Below, one piece after another: positions 51,670 to 61,000 of a DNA stretch of 64,000 nt. Both the position numbers and the translations under genes were made by a program. Source of the DNA: CAIYUC01 sp963682005 (GTDB lineage: Bacteria > Bacteroidota > Bacteroidia > Bacteroidales > FEN-979); the NCBI GenBank assembly GCA_963682005.1, contig OY820914.1:3472001-3536000 (forward strand), in the 5' to 3' direction. The first letter of the stretch is position 1, and every line of letters starts with the position of its first letter. The notes beneath the pieces were generated by a model. The model was not told the DNA's origin. It did no database searches and saw nothing but the letters and a program-made list of their open reading frames with translations.

Positions 51670-53799
51670 TTACTGAACAATAACTTCATCGATGAAAATC
51701 CAGGCAGATTCCCCCTTACCGGGGTGCCATCCGGGGAGTTCCGCAGGTTTTGCCTTTATTTTGATGAACCTTGTTGTTACAGGTTCATCATCATAAGAAA
51801 TATCCACCCTGGTTGGACCGCGGTCTCCTGTGATTTTAGGGTTTTTTATAGTTTTTATCTTTTTAAATTTTCTTGCATCAGTGGATGTGAAAAATTCTAC
51901 TTTTTCAGGCAGGAGGATCCAGGAGCGTGTATCTTCGAGGAATCCGCCGGATATCTTGTGGACGGTGGTTTTAGAGCCAAGATCGATGATCACCTCCGGA
52001 CCATTTCCGCGGTAACCCTGCCAGGAGCCATCCCAGTATCGTGAAGTTCCCCTGATCCCATCGGTGAGTGTGGATGAACCGCTGCCCGGGTATTGCGGGT
52101 TGTATGCAGCCAGCAGGACAGGTGCCCGCCCGAGGCCCAGGTGGTTGATCAGCGTAATTTGATTGATTGAAGCCGACGGAAGTTCCCGGAGAAAGGCCCT
52201 TGCCTTGATGGTGCATGACGATTTGAAGATCAGGGCACCCGTGTATAGAGGAGATGTGATCAACGGCTCAGAATTGTCGGAAGTATAATGAATCTCATAA
52301 CCAAACCTGTCACAGAACATCGTCGTATAAAAACCATCCTTGGTGCGGTCATACGCTGACTCGATCAGTACTTCATCCGCCAGGATCGGCCAGTCGTCTG
52401 TTCTGAATGTGGATGCCGGCAATCCCTCTATTCCCACAAGTGATGCTGAATCGGTATTATTGAATGCATACCGCACAGCCACAGGATCAGGAACGGCATC
52501 AGAATGAACCAGTACTGACGAGCCGCTGATCGAAGCATTTGCAGCCCTGAATACCTTGTCACGACCTGCGATCTGAAAAAATGACAATGAGCCTGTTTTT
52601 GCATAGAGCCCGCCTTCCGCGTAATCGAAATCAATGCGGATCTTCCCGTTCTCTGTCTTATAGGATTTGAAAAGAGGACCGGAGAAAACTGTCCCGGGTA
52701 TGTTATAAGTCTTTGCAAAAGCCCACAATGCCAATCTTTTCGCTACATCCTGTTTGTTCAGGGGATGAATATTGTCCTTGTTTCCAATATCGAGTGTCAC
52801 CGCCATCCCGGTTCCCGGTATTTCCAGAACTCTTCGCTGGGCATCCCTGAGGGCGCCACCGACAAGCGGAAGTTCATTGGCACAGGGTGCTATCTGGGCG
52901 TAGAGAAAAGGGAAATCACCCTGGCCCCAATCCTGGCGCCAGTTTTTAATCATTGCGGATAAAAGTTTTGGATAGAGATCAGACTGGTATACGTTCGATT
53001 CACCCTGGTACCAGATAACTCCTTTGATGGCAAAGGGGATCAGGGGTGAGATGAGCCCGTTATACAGGCTGGAAGGGGAGTTTTGGGTTCTCACCGTATT
53101 TCCGGATTTTCGCTTCGACATCTTCCGGATGTACCTGTTAATGAAAAATTGCAGATCTTTATCAGATGCAAGGAATTCGTTTCTTGTCCACGCTTCGGCG
53201 GGTGTCCCGTTCCATGTTGCCTGAATGAGCCCGACCGGCACATTCAATCTTGCCTGAAGCTCTCTTACGAAGAAAAATCCAACCGCACTAAAAGTGTCTG
53301 CCGTTTCCGGTGTGCATTCAACCCACCTGCCCTCGCTTTCAGTCATGGGGATATCTGAAAACTGTTTCCCTCCCTTAAAGAACCTGATACGGGGAAACTG
53401 CGCTGATTCAACCTCTTTTTTCCCATTCAGCGCCTTCCCTGTGGGCCATTCCATATTTGATTGTCCGGCACACAGCCAAACCTCGCCGATCATAATATTT
53501 TTCAGCAGGGTGTCGTTGATCCGGAGTGTATAAGGGCCCCCGGCAGAGGGTGTACTGATTTTAACCATCCATTTACCGTCTGCCCCGGTTTTTACAATCT
53601 CCGTGTTTGACGACCATTCTGGTTTTACTTCGATAGACGTCCCTGGTTCTGCCCATCCCCACAATGGAACATTGAAATTTTGCTGCAGTACCATGTTGTC
53701 ACCGATAATAGCCGGAAGACCAATCCCGGAACAATGGGACACAGGAAGACTGAACAGAAGGATTAAGGGTAATAGTAGGATACTGGTAAAGTATTTCAT
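51670..53799 (-). CDS. Sialate O-acetylesterase-like SGNH esterase with C-terminal carbohydrate-associated domains
   Basis: 709 residues from MKYFTSILLL, which gives a signal peptide; the longer start (53829) would overlap the upstream gene. SGNH catalytic motifs: WLCAGQSNMEWP with the nucleophile Ser (block I), IWYQGESNVY and DNIHPLNKQDVAKRLA with the Asp/His pair. After the esterase comes a chitobiase C-terminal-like segment (YEIHYTSDNSEP...SPLYTG) and then an F5/8-type or NPCBM-like domain (LTDGIRGTSRYWDGSWQGY, VIIDLG). It removes O-acetyl groups from sialic acid or plant/algal glycans; the substrate is unproven. The GH2-like gene is 16 nt upstream, so the two form a small carbohydrate operon without SusCD genes. 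Confidence 0.88.
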   Translation of the reverse strand: MKYFTSILLLPLILLFSLPVSHCSGIGLPAIIGDNMVLQQNFNVPLWGWAEPGTSIEVKPEWSSNTEIVKTGADGKWMVKISTPSAGGPYTLRINDTLLKNIMIGEVWLCAGQSNMEWPTGKALNGKKEVESAQFPRIRFFKGGKQFSDIPMTESEGRWVECTPETADTFSAVGFFFVRELQARLNVPVGLIQATWNGTPAEAWTRNEFLASDKDLQFFINRYIRKMSKRKSGNTVRTQNSPSSLYNGLISPLIPFAIKGVIWYQGESNVYQSDLYPKLLSAMIKNWRQDWGQGDFPFLYAQIAPCANELPLVGGALRDAQRRVLEIPGTGMAVTLDIGNKDNIHPLNKQDVAKRLALWAFAKTYNIPGTVFSGPLFKSYKTENGKIRIDFDYAEGGLYAKTGSLSFFQIAGRDKVFRAANASISGSSVLVHSDAVPDPVAVRYAFNNTDSASLVGIEGLPASTFRTDDWPILADEVLIESAYDRTKDGFYTTMFCDRFGYEIHYTSDNSEPLITSPLYTGALIFKSSCTIKARAFLRELPSASINQITLINHLGLGRAPVLLAAYNPQYPGSGSSTLTDGIRGTSRYWDGSWQGYRGNGPEVIIDLGSKTTVHKISGGFLEDTRSWILLPEKVEFFTSTDARKFKKIKTIKNPKITGDRGPTRVDISYDDEPVTTRFIKIKAKPAELPGWHPGKGESAWIFIDEVIVQ

Positions 53800-53815
53800 A
53801 TACACAATTCGGTAA

Positions 53816-55471
53816 TTATTTAACCACAAAAGTACAAGAGTCCCCGATCAGTTTTCCCCATTTTTTTGCAAATGCACGAAAATGATTGGACCCCTGGTTC
53901 AATTCAATGTTCTTCCAGTGATATTCGACTTCCGAATTTCCATTTTCCCGATCCGGAAGCCGCCTGCCATTCAACTCGAGAACCGGATCCAGCAGGTTGC
54001 AGATCACGGTTATTTGTTGCAACGTCCTTTCATGCATTGCATCATCTTTACCGTTAATATGGATAAAAGGCTGATCCGACCATCGCGCCCGGTACCAGGC
54101 ATGAAGATCAGGATTCCGGGCCATGTCAACGGAGTCGAAGGGGATCCACCAACCTGTTGTCATTCCTGCCTGATCCGGTGAACAGTCTTCCATTTTTAAC
54201 AATCCGGCAAGTTTTTCGGTATTCCCGTTGTCTGCGGTTCCCGGATTTGATCTGTCCGGACGGACCGGCGTTTCCTGAAGGGTATAAAAAAGGAGTGACG
54301 GATGGTTGTAATTTTGCCGGATACTGCATATTAAAGCGCCATAATCATCTTTCGAAGAAATGCCTTTGTTGATTTCAGCCCATACCATCAAGCCAAGCGA
54401 GTCACAAACATCATAAGTAAATGCCGATTGAAGATAATCCGGGAGCCAGACGGCTGTAGCACCTGAAATGTATATCGTTTCAAGATTTCTGCGCACCTGG
54501 TGCCTGTCGAAGCATCCGGTACTGTATTCTTCATTTGTTATTGCAGGATAAATCACTCCATATACAGGGTGGATCTTTTTATTGAGGATCAATTGATTCC
54601 TTTCGTTCACGAGGCTTGTCCTGATGCCGATTGACTGTGTGACCCTGTCAATGATCTTTCCATTCTCCTTGATCTCAACGATCAGTTTATGAAGAAAAGG
54701 GCGTTTTCGTCCATCCCATAAGCCCGGCATGTTGAAAGAAAGGTTCTGAATCACAGGAATGACGCCACTGGTATCCAATTCTGCTTTTTTAATGTTCATG
54801 GCAATAAAATTCCTTTTATCAAAAAGCAGTGCCCTGATCTCAACGACCCGCTTCCGGCTGCTCCTGTTTTCAATTTTTGTGGTTATCACCAACTCTGCTG
54901 CGGAATCTCCTGCACTCTTCTGGAAAACATACACGCCGGAGGATGCATTTTCCAGCAACGAGATATTCACCTTGTTCGTAATAACCAGCGAAACAGAGCC
55001 GGCTATTCCGGAACGATCACATTTGACGGGATCCAAAGCTGATCCCTTCTTCCCGGATGATTGCTCTGTGCGGATCATGACCCTGTTCGGTTTTCCGGGT
55101 AAGAGGTACCCGGTAATTTCCAGGCATGTAACCAGAGGAAAAGGATTGCCATTGCCTGTTTTTGTTCCATTGATGAAGATTTCCGATGATCCATGGATCT
55201 CTTCGAACCGAATGAAGATCCGTTTTGATTTCAATTGATCCCCGACCGGGAAGCTTTTTCTATACCAGGAAAACGAGCGGCTTTCAGAAGCAGGGGTGAA
55301 GTGCGGTAATGTGACACGTTGCCAGCTGCTGTCGGGGATCATTCCCGGATCCTCCATATCAGCGCCGGATAATTCCCACCGGTCATTCAATAAAAGCACT
55401 TCCCTTCCGGAGCCCTGGGCTTGAGCAAGGATTGGAAGAAGCGAAATAAAGAAACTTACTAATAATTTCAA
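53816..55471 (-). CDS. GH2-like protein with a degenerate, truncated catalytic domain
   Basis: 551 residues. Signal peptide (LLVSFFISLLPILAQAQG). The sugar-binding jelly roll (W.RVTLPHF...WYRKSF, FEEIHGSSEIFINGTKTG), an Ig-like domain, and the start of the TIM barrel (NKKIHPVYGVIYP, RRNLETIYISGATAVWLPDY, GLMVWAEI) follow the GH2 order. At the acid/base site the usual NHPS...WSLGNE reads NHPSLLFYTLQET, so the Glu pair is altered. The barrel is then cut short: about 60 residues later it passes into a GH2 C-terminal-like strand region, with no second Glu motif recognisable. It may bind rather than cleave glycans. Co-directional with the esterase gene downstream. Confidence 0.75.
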   Translation of the reverse strand: MKLLVSFFISLLPILAQAQGSGREVLLLNDRWELSGADMEDPGMIPDSSWQRVTLPHFTPASESRSFSWYRKSFPVGDQLKSKRIFIRFEEIHGSSEIFINGTKTGNGNPFPLVTCLEITGYLLPGKPNRVMIRTEQSSGKKGSALDPVKCDRSGIAGSVSLVITNKVNISLLENASSGVYVFQKSAGDSAAELVITTKIENRSSRKRVVEIRALLFDKRNFIAMNIKKAELDTSGVIPVIQNLSFNMPGLWDGRKRPFLHKLIVEIKENGKIIDRVTQSIGIRTSLVNERNQLILNKKIHPVYGVIYPAITNEEYSTGCFDRHQVRRNLETIYISGATAVWLPDYLQSAFTYDVCDSLGLMVWAEINKGISSKDDYGALICSIRQNYNHPSLLFYTLQETPVRPDRSNPGTADNGNTEKLAGLLKMEDCSPDQAGMTTGWWIPFDSVDMARNPDLHAWYRARWSDQPFIHINGKDDAMHERTLQQITVICNLLDPVLELNGRRLPDRENGNSEVEYHWKNIELNQGSNHFRAFAKKWGKLIGDSCTFVVK

Positions 55472-55560
55472 GGAATGAAGTGGTTTGCATTAATACCCGG
55501 CCTGGGGCGATTTTCTCTCTTATTTTATGACACTCTCGGCTTGTTGAAGACCGTAAAGGA

Positions 55561-56775
55561 TTATTTCAGGATCAGTTTCTGGTGATAATGTGTATCGTTC
55601 ACGATAAAATTCAACAGGTAAATTCCCTTCGGCAAAGATGAAAGATCGGGCGCTGTGTGCCTGCTGAAGGAACTACTTTCCAGGACCATTCCCGTCATCG
55701 TGCAAATTTCCATGCGGGTATTATTATCAGAAGAACTTTCTATTGTGATCTTTCCCATTGAAGGATTGGGAAAAACCTTGAAAGTTATATTGTTTCCTGC
55801 TTTTCTCCCGAGTCCGGAGGGAGTGATCGGTATGGCGAGGGAAGCAACCGAGGCAAGCGACGCCTGGATGAATTTTTGAGCTTTCAACGCACTGTTAAAA
55901 CTGGGACCGATGATATCGTTTGGTGTGTGAATGAGATGGCTGTATTGCTGGTCCTCTTCGCATGGGAAGATCCCCATATAATCATGATCGTTGAACGACT
56001 GGTGGTCACTTCCTCCTGGAATGACAGTTGCATCGTAAATGGTGAAATCCGTGACATAGATCGGCGTGACGGCTTTATAGAAATCTGATAATTCTTTGGC
56101 GCTTGCCGGGGCGATCATGTCTGTATGGATATTTTGTCCTGCCTGCTGGTAGCCGATCATATCGAGGTTGAAGTACCCGAGGATCTTCATTCCCTGTTGT
56201 TCGGCCCGGGCAGCATAAGCCTCACTGCCATAAAGTCCGTACTCTTCCGCAGACCATGCCCCGAAAACGATGCTCCGGTCGAACTGGTAATCGCTGAGGA
56301 TCCTTGCGATCTCAAGTACACCTGCCGTCCCGGAAGCATTATCGTCGGCACCCGGTGCATTCCCCGTAGAACAGAATGAATCATAATGCGCCCCGACATG
56401 AACGTATTCTTCGGGGTGCAGCGTCCCGGGTAATGTAGCAATCACATTATCGCTGGGATTCATGGTGGTCAAAGGGAAATCCTGGAGCTCGACAGACAAC
56501 CCGTAACTTTCAAACTTATCTTTAAGCCAGTTCTGGGCCTGAACAGCCTGGGCTGACATGCAATCACGCGTCCCATAATCCTGCAGATGCTGGATATTTG
56601 CAAGGAGCGTATTTGTATCCACATGACTTACCATGTTGAAAATCGGAGGAAAGGTATCGACCTCGTAAACAGGTGATCTGAAATTGCCTGAAGTTCCTTG
56701 CGCAAATAGCCAGGAAGCTCCTGTTGCGGACATCAGCAGGTATATCGGAACGATTAATAAATAAAGTTTTTTCAT
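55561..56775 (-). CDS. Secreted M28-family zinc aminopeptidase with T9SS sorting domain
   Basis: 404 residues from MKKLYLLIVPIYLLMSATGA; the ATG at 56823 adds 16 residues before the signal peptide and is less likely. M28 zinc ligands: HVGAHYDSF (His and following region), APGADDNASGTAGVLE (Asp), WSAEEYGLYGSEAY (Glu pair), NLDMIGYQ and the late SHLIHTPNDI (His). The set appears complete, so it is probably an active extracellular aminopeptidase. The last ~80 residues are a T9SS type A domain (VFPNPSMGKITIESS, ...GIYLLNFIV, KLILK). Transcribed alone; no terminator recognised. Confidence 0.93.
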   Translation of the reverse strand: MKKLYLLIVPIYLLMSATGASWLFAQGTSGNFRSPVYEVDTFPPIFNMVSHVDTNTLLANIQHLQDYGTRDCMSAQAVQAQNWLKDKFESYGLSVELQDFPLTTMNPSDNVIATLPGTLHPEEYVHVGAHYDSFCSTGNAPGADDNASGTAGVLEIARILSDYQFDRSIVFGAWSAEEYGLYGSEAYAARAEQQGMKILGYFNLDMIGYQQAGQNIHTDMIAPASAKELSDFYKAVTPIYVTDFTIYDATVIPGGSDHQSFNDHDYMGIFPCEEDQQYSHLIHTPNDIIGPSFNSALKAQKFIQASLASVASLAIPITPSGLGRKAGNNITFKVFPNPSMGKITIESSSDNNTRMEICTMTGMVLESSSFSRHTAPDLSSLPKGIYLLNFIVNDTHYHQKLILK

Positions 56776-56851
56776 ACAAGGTTGTTTATTAACATGCTTT
56801 AACAGAAGGATGTAAAAATACAAAAATTGCGATCAGGAATGTTGAATTTGA

Positions 56852-58036
56852 TCAGCAAGCCATTTCACCCGTGTTTTTCCAGGCGCTGAGCAGGTTGTAT
56901 GCTCCTTTTACAACCACCCTGGAAGATTTGATATCGAAACCTTCAGGTAAAATTACTTCAGTAAACCCCTGATCATTCAGACCTTTTTGCACTTCGATCA
57001 TCCGGTATTCGGTGAAGGGTTTGCCCTTTTCTTCTTTGTTTTTACTGAAAACAAAAATGTAATTCTTGTCATCAAAACTAACAATTGCATCTGACGGAAG
57101 GGCGGTCACTTCCCTCGTGGATGCTTCAATAATTGCATTTACATACATTCCCGGGAGTACACTTTTACAGGTTCCGGCCACGGTGGCATAAACTTTATAG
57201 GTTTTATCGGCATTGATCGTTCTGCCTGTCTGATAAATAACTGCATCATGCTGTTCGGTTTCATTGTTGATGAAGAAGCGGATTTTCTGACCTGCGGATA
57301 CCTTGTTGGCATCCTTTTCAAAAAGTGTCAGTTCGAGGTAAAGTTTATCCCCGTTGACAATCTCGAATAAAACATCGGCAGGTGCAACATATTTTCCGAT
57401 ATTGATATTGACTGCTTTAACGAAACCGCTTATCGGCGAATGCACGGCAACAGAACTGGTGATATCGTCTTCATGAAGATTGGCCGGGTTGATCCCGATC
57501 AGGGCAAGTTTTTGCTCGAGTGCATGAACCTGTGCTTTAAGGCTTTTATAGTCGGCTGTGACCTGCTGAAGGTTTTTCTGTGAATAAACGTCTTCCTTGT
57601 ATAATTCAGTATGCCGTTTATAATCAGCCTCGCTGAATTCCAGCTTGCTTTTCGCTTCGAGATAATTTTGCTGGATATCCACGAAATCCTGGTTTTCAAG
57701 GATGGCAAGTATTTGTCCTTTTGTCACTGCATTTCCAGGCATCAGGTTGGCGCTTTTCACGAAACCGCCAAAAGGCATGCACACTGTGGCCAGGTTTTCA
57801 GGCGACACTGAAACCGAACCCGTAACTTTGAGGTTCCCGCTGAGTGAACGCATCTCAACAGACCCTGTTTCAATATTGGCGAGCTTTACCTGGTCTTCCC
57901 TCAGCTCGATGATATCAGCCGGCAGAACTTCTGCTTCCTTTTGTTCCTGATTGGCCTTTTTACTTCCGTTACAGGATATCAGGATGATCATAAGTCCTGT
58001 AAGAAGGAATGTTTGAAAAAATCGATTTGTATTCAT
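56852..58036 (-). CDS. Metal-efflux RND periplasmic adaptor (CusB/CzcB-like)
   Basis: 394 residues. Lipobox LIS|C near residue 22 (MIILISCNGSKK). HlyD-type order: barrel edge, lipoyl AFGGFVKS-like PFGGFVKSANLMPGNAVTKG, helical hairpin (YLEAKSKLEFSEADYKRHTEL), second lipoyl AVHSPISGFVKAVNINIGKYV and the membrane-proximal part ending VVVKGAYNLLSAW. The downstream partner of the CusA-TolC fusion (12-nt gap). Moves heavy-metal ions such as Cu+, Ag+, Zn2+ or Co2+ from the periplasm (ion not determinable). Confidence 0.9.
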   Translation of the reverse strand: MNTNRFFQTFLLTGLMIILISCNGSKKANQEQKEAEVLPADIIELREDQVKLANIETGSVEMRSLSGNLKVTGSVSVSPENLATVCMPFGGFVKSANLMPGNAVTKGQILAILENQDFVDIQQNYLEAKSKLEFSEADYKRHTELYKEDVYSQKNLQQVTADYKSLKAQVHALEQKLALIGINPANLHEDDITSSVAVHSPISGFVKAVNINIGKYVAPADVLFEIVNGDKLYLELTLFEKDANKVSAGQKIRFFINNETEQHDAVIYQTGRTINADKTYKVYATVAGTCKSVLPGMYVNAIIEASTREVTALPSDAIVSFDDKNYIFVFSKNKEEKGKPFTEYRMIEVQKGLNDQGFTEVILPEGFDIKSSRVVVKGAYNLLSAWKNTGEMAC

Positions 58037-58048
58037 AAAGTCCGGAGA

Positions 58049-61000
58049 TTAAAATATTTTACCTGTGATTGAATCAATGTTTATGATGGTTTGATTGTAA
58101 CTGTTCAGGGCATCAAGATAGTTTTGCCTTATGGTCAATGCCCTGTTCAGGTTCGTTATATAATCCAGATAATCCAAAGCGCCTGCTTTATAACTCTGGG
58201 TTGATTGTTCAATGATCATGTTTGCTTCGGGGACTGCCTGCTGCTCATAATAATCAATGGTGGAATTGTATTTCCTGTATTCATCCAGTAAAGAACTGTA
58301 GTTGCTTTTCAGCAGGATGTCATAATAGTCTGCATTCGTTTTCGCAGCCTGTTCCTGTATCCGTGCAGCCCTGGTCTTTGCAACCGTGGGGCCAAACCAG
58401 AGCGGAATTCCGATCCCTGCCTGGATACCTGTAAACCGGTAACCGGCGTCAAATGTCCGGAGTGTTCCGTCAACCTCCTGGGTGCCGAGGATGGTCTGGC
58501 TGAAATAGCCAATGCTGAGATCAGGGAGCATGCGACTGGATTCAAGATGTCTTGATATTTGAGCTACTTCCACCTGCTGACGCATGAAGCCCAGGGATGG
58601 GTTTTCAGAAAGGGCGCTGCTATCGTTGAAATTTATATAGCCAATCCGGTGGAGCAGTGTATCGGCGGGTCTGAACTCCCGTCCTGAGTTAAGCAATGTG
58701 CTCAACTTCCTGGAATAAATGCCGGCATCAATATTCACCTGGCTCAGCTGGTTTTTTATTTCAAGGCTTTGCGTTCGTGCGGTGATCATCTCGAGGCGGT
58801 TGGTTTCCCCTGTTTGAGCCCTACGTTCAGCCGCGTGTAAAAATCCGGAATACAAACTATCCTGGTAGATCAGGAGACGTTGCCTGGAAATCAGGTAGGC
58901 CAGCTGCCAGTAAACCTGCTTTACCTGCACAGAAACTTCAAGCCTGGTGCCTTTGAGCTGCCAGTCAGCACTGTTGATATTTGCTTTCGACAGTTTGTTC
59001 TGATTGATATAGACTGACGGGAATGCAAGCGACTGGGATACCGTAAAGCTATTATCATTCCGGTACGAGTTAAATTGTCCGTATTGTCCTTCTATTGCTG
59101 TTTTCGGGATATCCCATGATGCTCCCTTCATCGCCTTTTGTGCATCTTTGGAATAGGATGATGCCCTGATGGAAAGGTTGCTGTCAAGTGCCATTTGAAT
59201 GGCCTCGTGCACACCGATGATTTTAATGTCCTGTGCTGATGATCTGTTTCCAACCGATGAAACGAGAAACGCCAGAACAAGCAGCATTGCGGCTTTCATT
59301 GATTTTAATTTCCCAGGAAATCTCATCCTGCGTGAGAAAAGAATATAGAATACAGGCAGGACGATGAGGGTAAGGAATGTTGCACTGATGAGCCCACCTA
59401 TCACTACCGTTGCCAGTGGTTTCTGAACTTCAGCTCCGGCGGAGGTTGATAAAGCCATCGGGAGAAACCCGAGCGAAGCAACAGCAGCTGTCATGATAAC
59501 CGGTCGCAACCGGGTGTGAAGTGCTTTCATCACCCGTTCGGTGATATCGGACATGCCCTCCTTTTCCAGGCGATTAAATTCAGCGATCAGCACGATGCCG
59601 TTTAAAACAGCCACGCCGAAAAGGGCGATAAAACCCACACCTGCAGAGATGGAGAAATTCATGTCGCGCAGCCACAACGCAAAGACACCTCCAATGGCCG
59701 ACATGGGTACTGCCGTGAAGATGATCATGGTTTGTTTAACGGAGTGAAAAGTGAAGAATAACAGGACGAAAATCAATAATAATGCAACAGGCACTGCGAT
59801 GGCAAGCCTGTTCTTCGCAGCTTCAAGGTTTTTGAACTGCCCGCCATATGATATGTAATACCCAGTTGGGATCTTAACCTGTTTGTCAACCCTGGACCTG
59901 ACATCTTTTATCACGCTTGCGACATCCCTGTTTCGTACATTAAACCCAACGGTGATCCTTCGTTTGGCATCCTCCCTTGAAACCTGGGCCGGACCGGATT
60001 TTATCGAAATATCGGCAACCTGGTCCAGCGACAACTGAGATCCGTCATGCAGGGAGACAGCGATATTCTTCACATCATCCAGGTTTTGCCGGAAATCTTT
60101 ATCAAGGCGCACCACAAGCCCGAACCGTTTTTCTCCGTCATAAACCACCCCGGCCTGGCTGCCGGCAAATGAAGCACGCAATACCCGGTTCACATCATCC
60201 ACCGAAAGCCCATACTGGGCGAGACGATCACGGTTAAAATCAACCTGTACCTGGGCCAAACCTGTAACCTTCTCAACATTGATGTCTTCAACCCCGTCAA
60301 TCTGCAGGATGATCTTTTCAACGTCTGCTGCTTTTTCCGACAATGTAACCAGGTCGTCCCCGAATATCTTGATGGCAATATCCTGCTTTGAACCTGTCAT
60401 AAGCTCGTTGAACCGCATCTGGATAGGTTGCTGGAATTCAAATTTGACACCTGCCAGGGTCACCAGTTTTTCCTCCATCTTTGCTACAAGTTCCTCACGG
60501 GTTTTTGCCGACGTCCATTCGCTCTTGTCTTTCAGTGTGATCACATAGTCGCCTGTTTCCATCGGGGTAGGATCGGTGGGGATTTCACCTGCACCGATCT
60601 TGCATACGGCATGTTTGATCTCTGGGAAATTATCCAGCAGGATCTTATTGGCCTTTTTTACCGATTCAACGGTATTGGTCAATGATCCTCCCTGCAGGGT
60701 AATGACACTGGAAGCCAGGTCGCCCTCTTCGAGTTGCGGAATGAATTCCCCTCCAAGGCGGCTGAACATGAAAAGACTGAAAAGAAAGAGTGCTATGGAT
60801 AAAAAAGTCACCACCATTTTATGTTTCAGGGCCCATGTGATGGCCGGATCAAAAATTCGCTGGAACCAATCCATCAGCTTGTTTGAGAAATTCCGCCTGT
60901 GTTCGGTCTTTTTACTCAGGAACAACGCTGAAGCCATTGGAACATAAGTAAGCGAGAGGATGGCGGCACCCAGTAGCGCAAATGCGACCACCTGTGCCAT

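Noticed and set aside
51670..55471. A complete polysaccharide utilisation locus
   Set aside because: No SusC/SusD pair, regulator or further glycoside hydrolases are present; only an esterase and a degenerate GH2-like protein.
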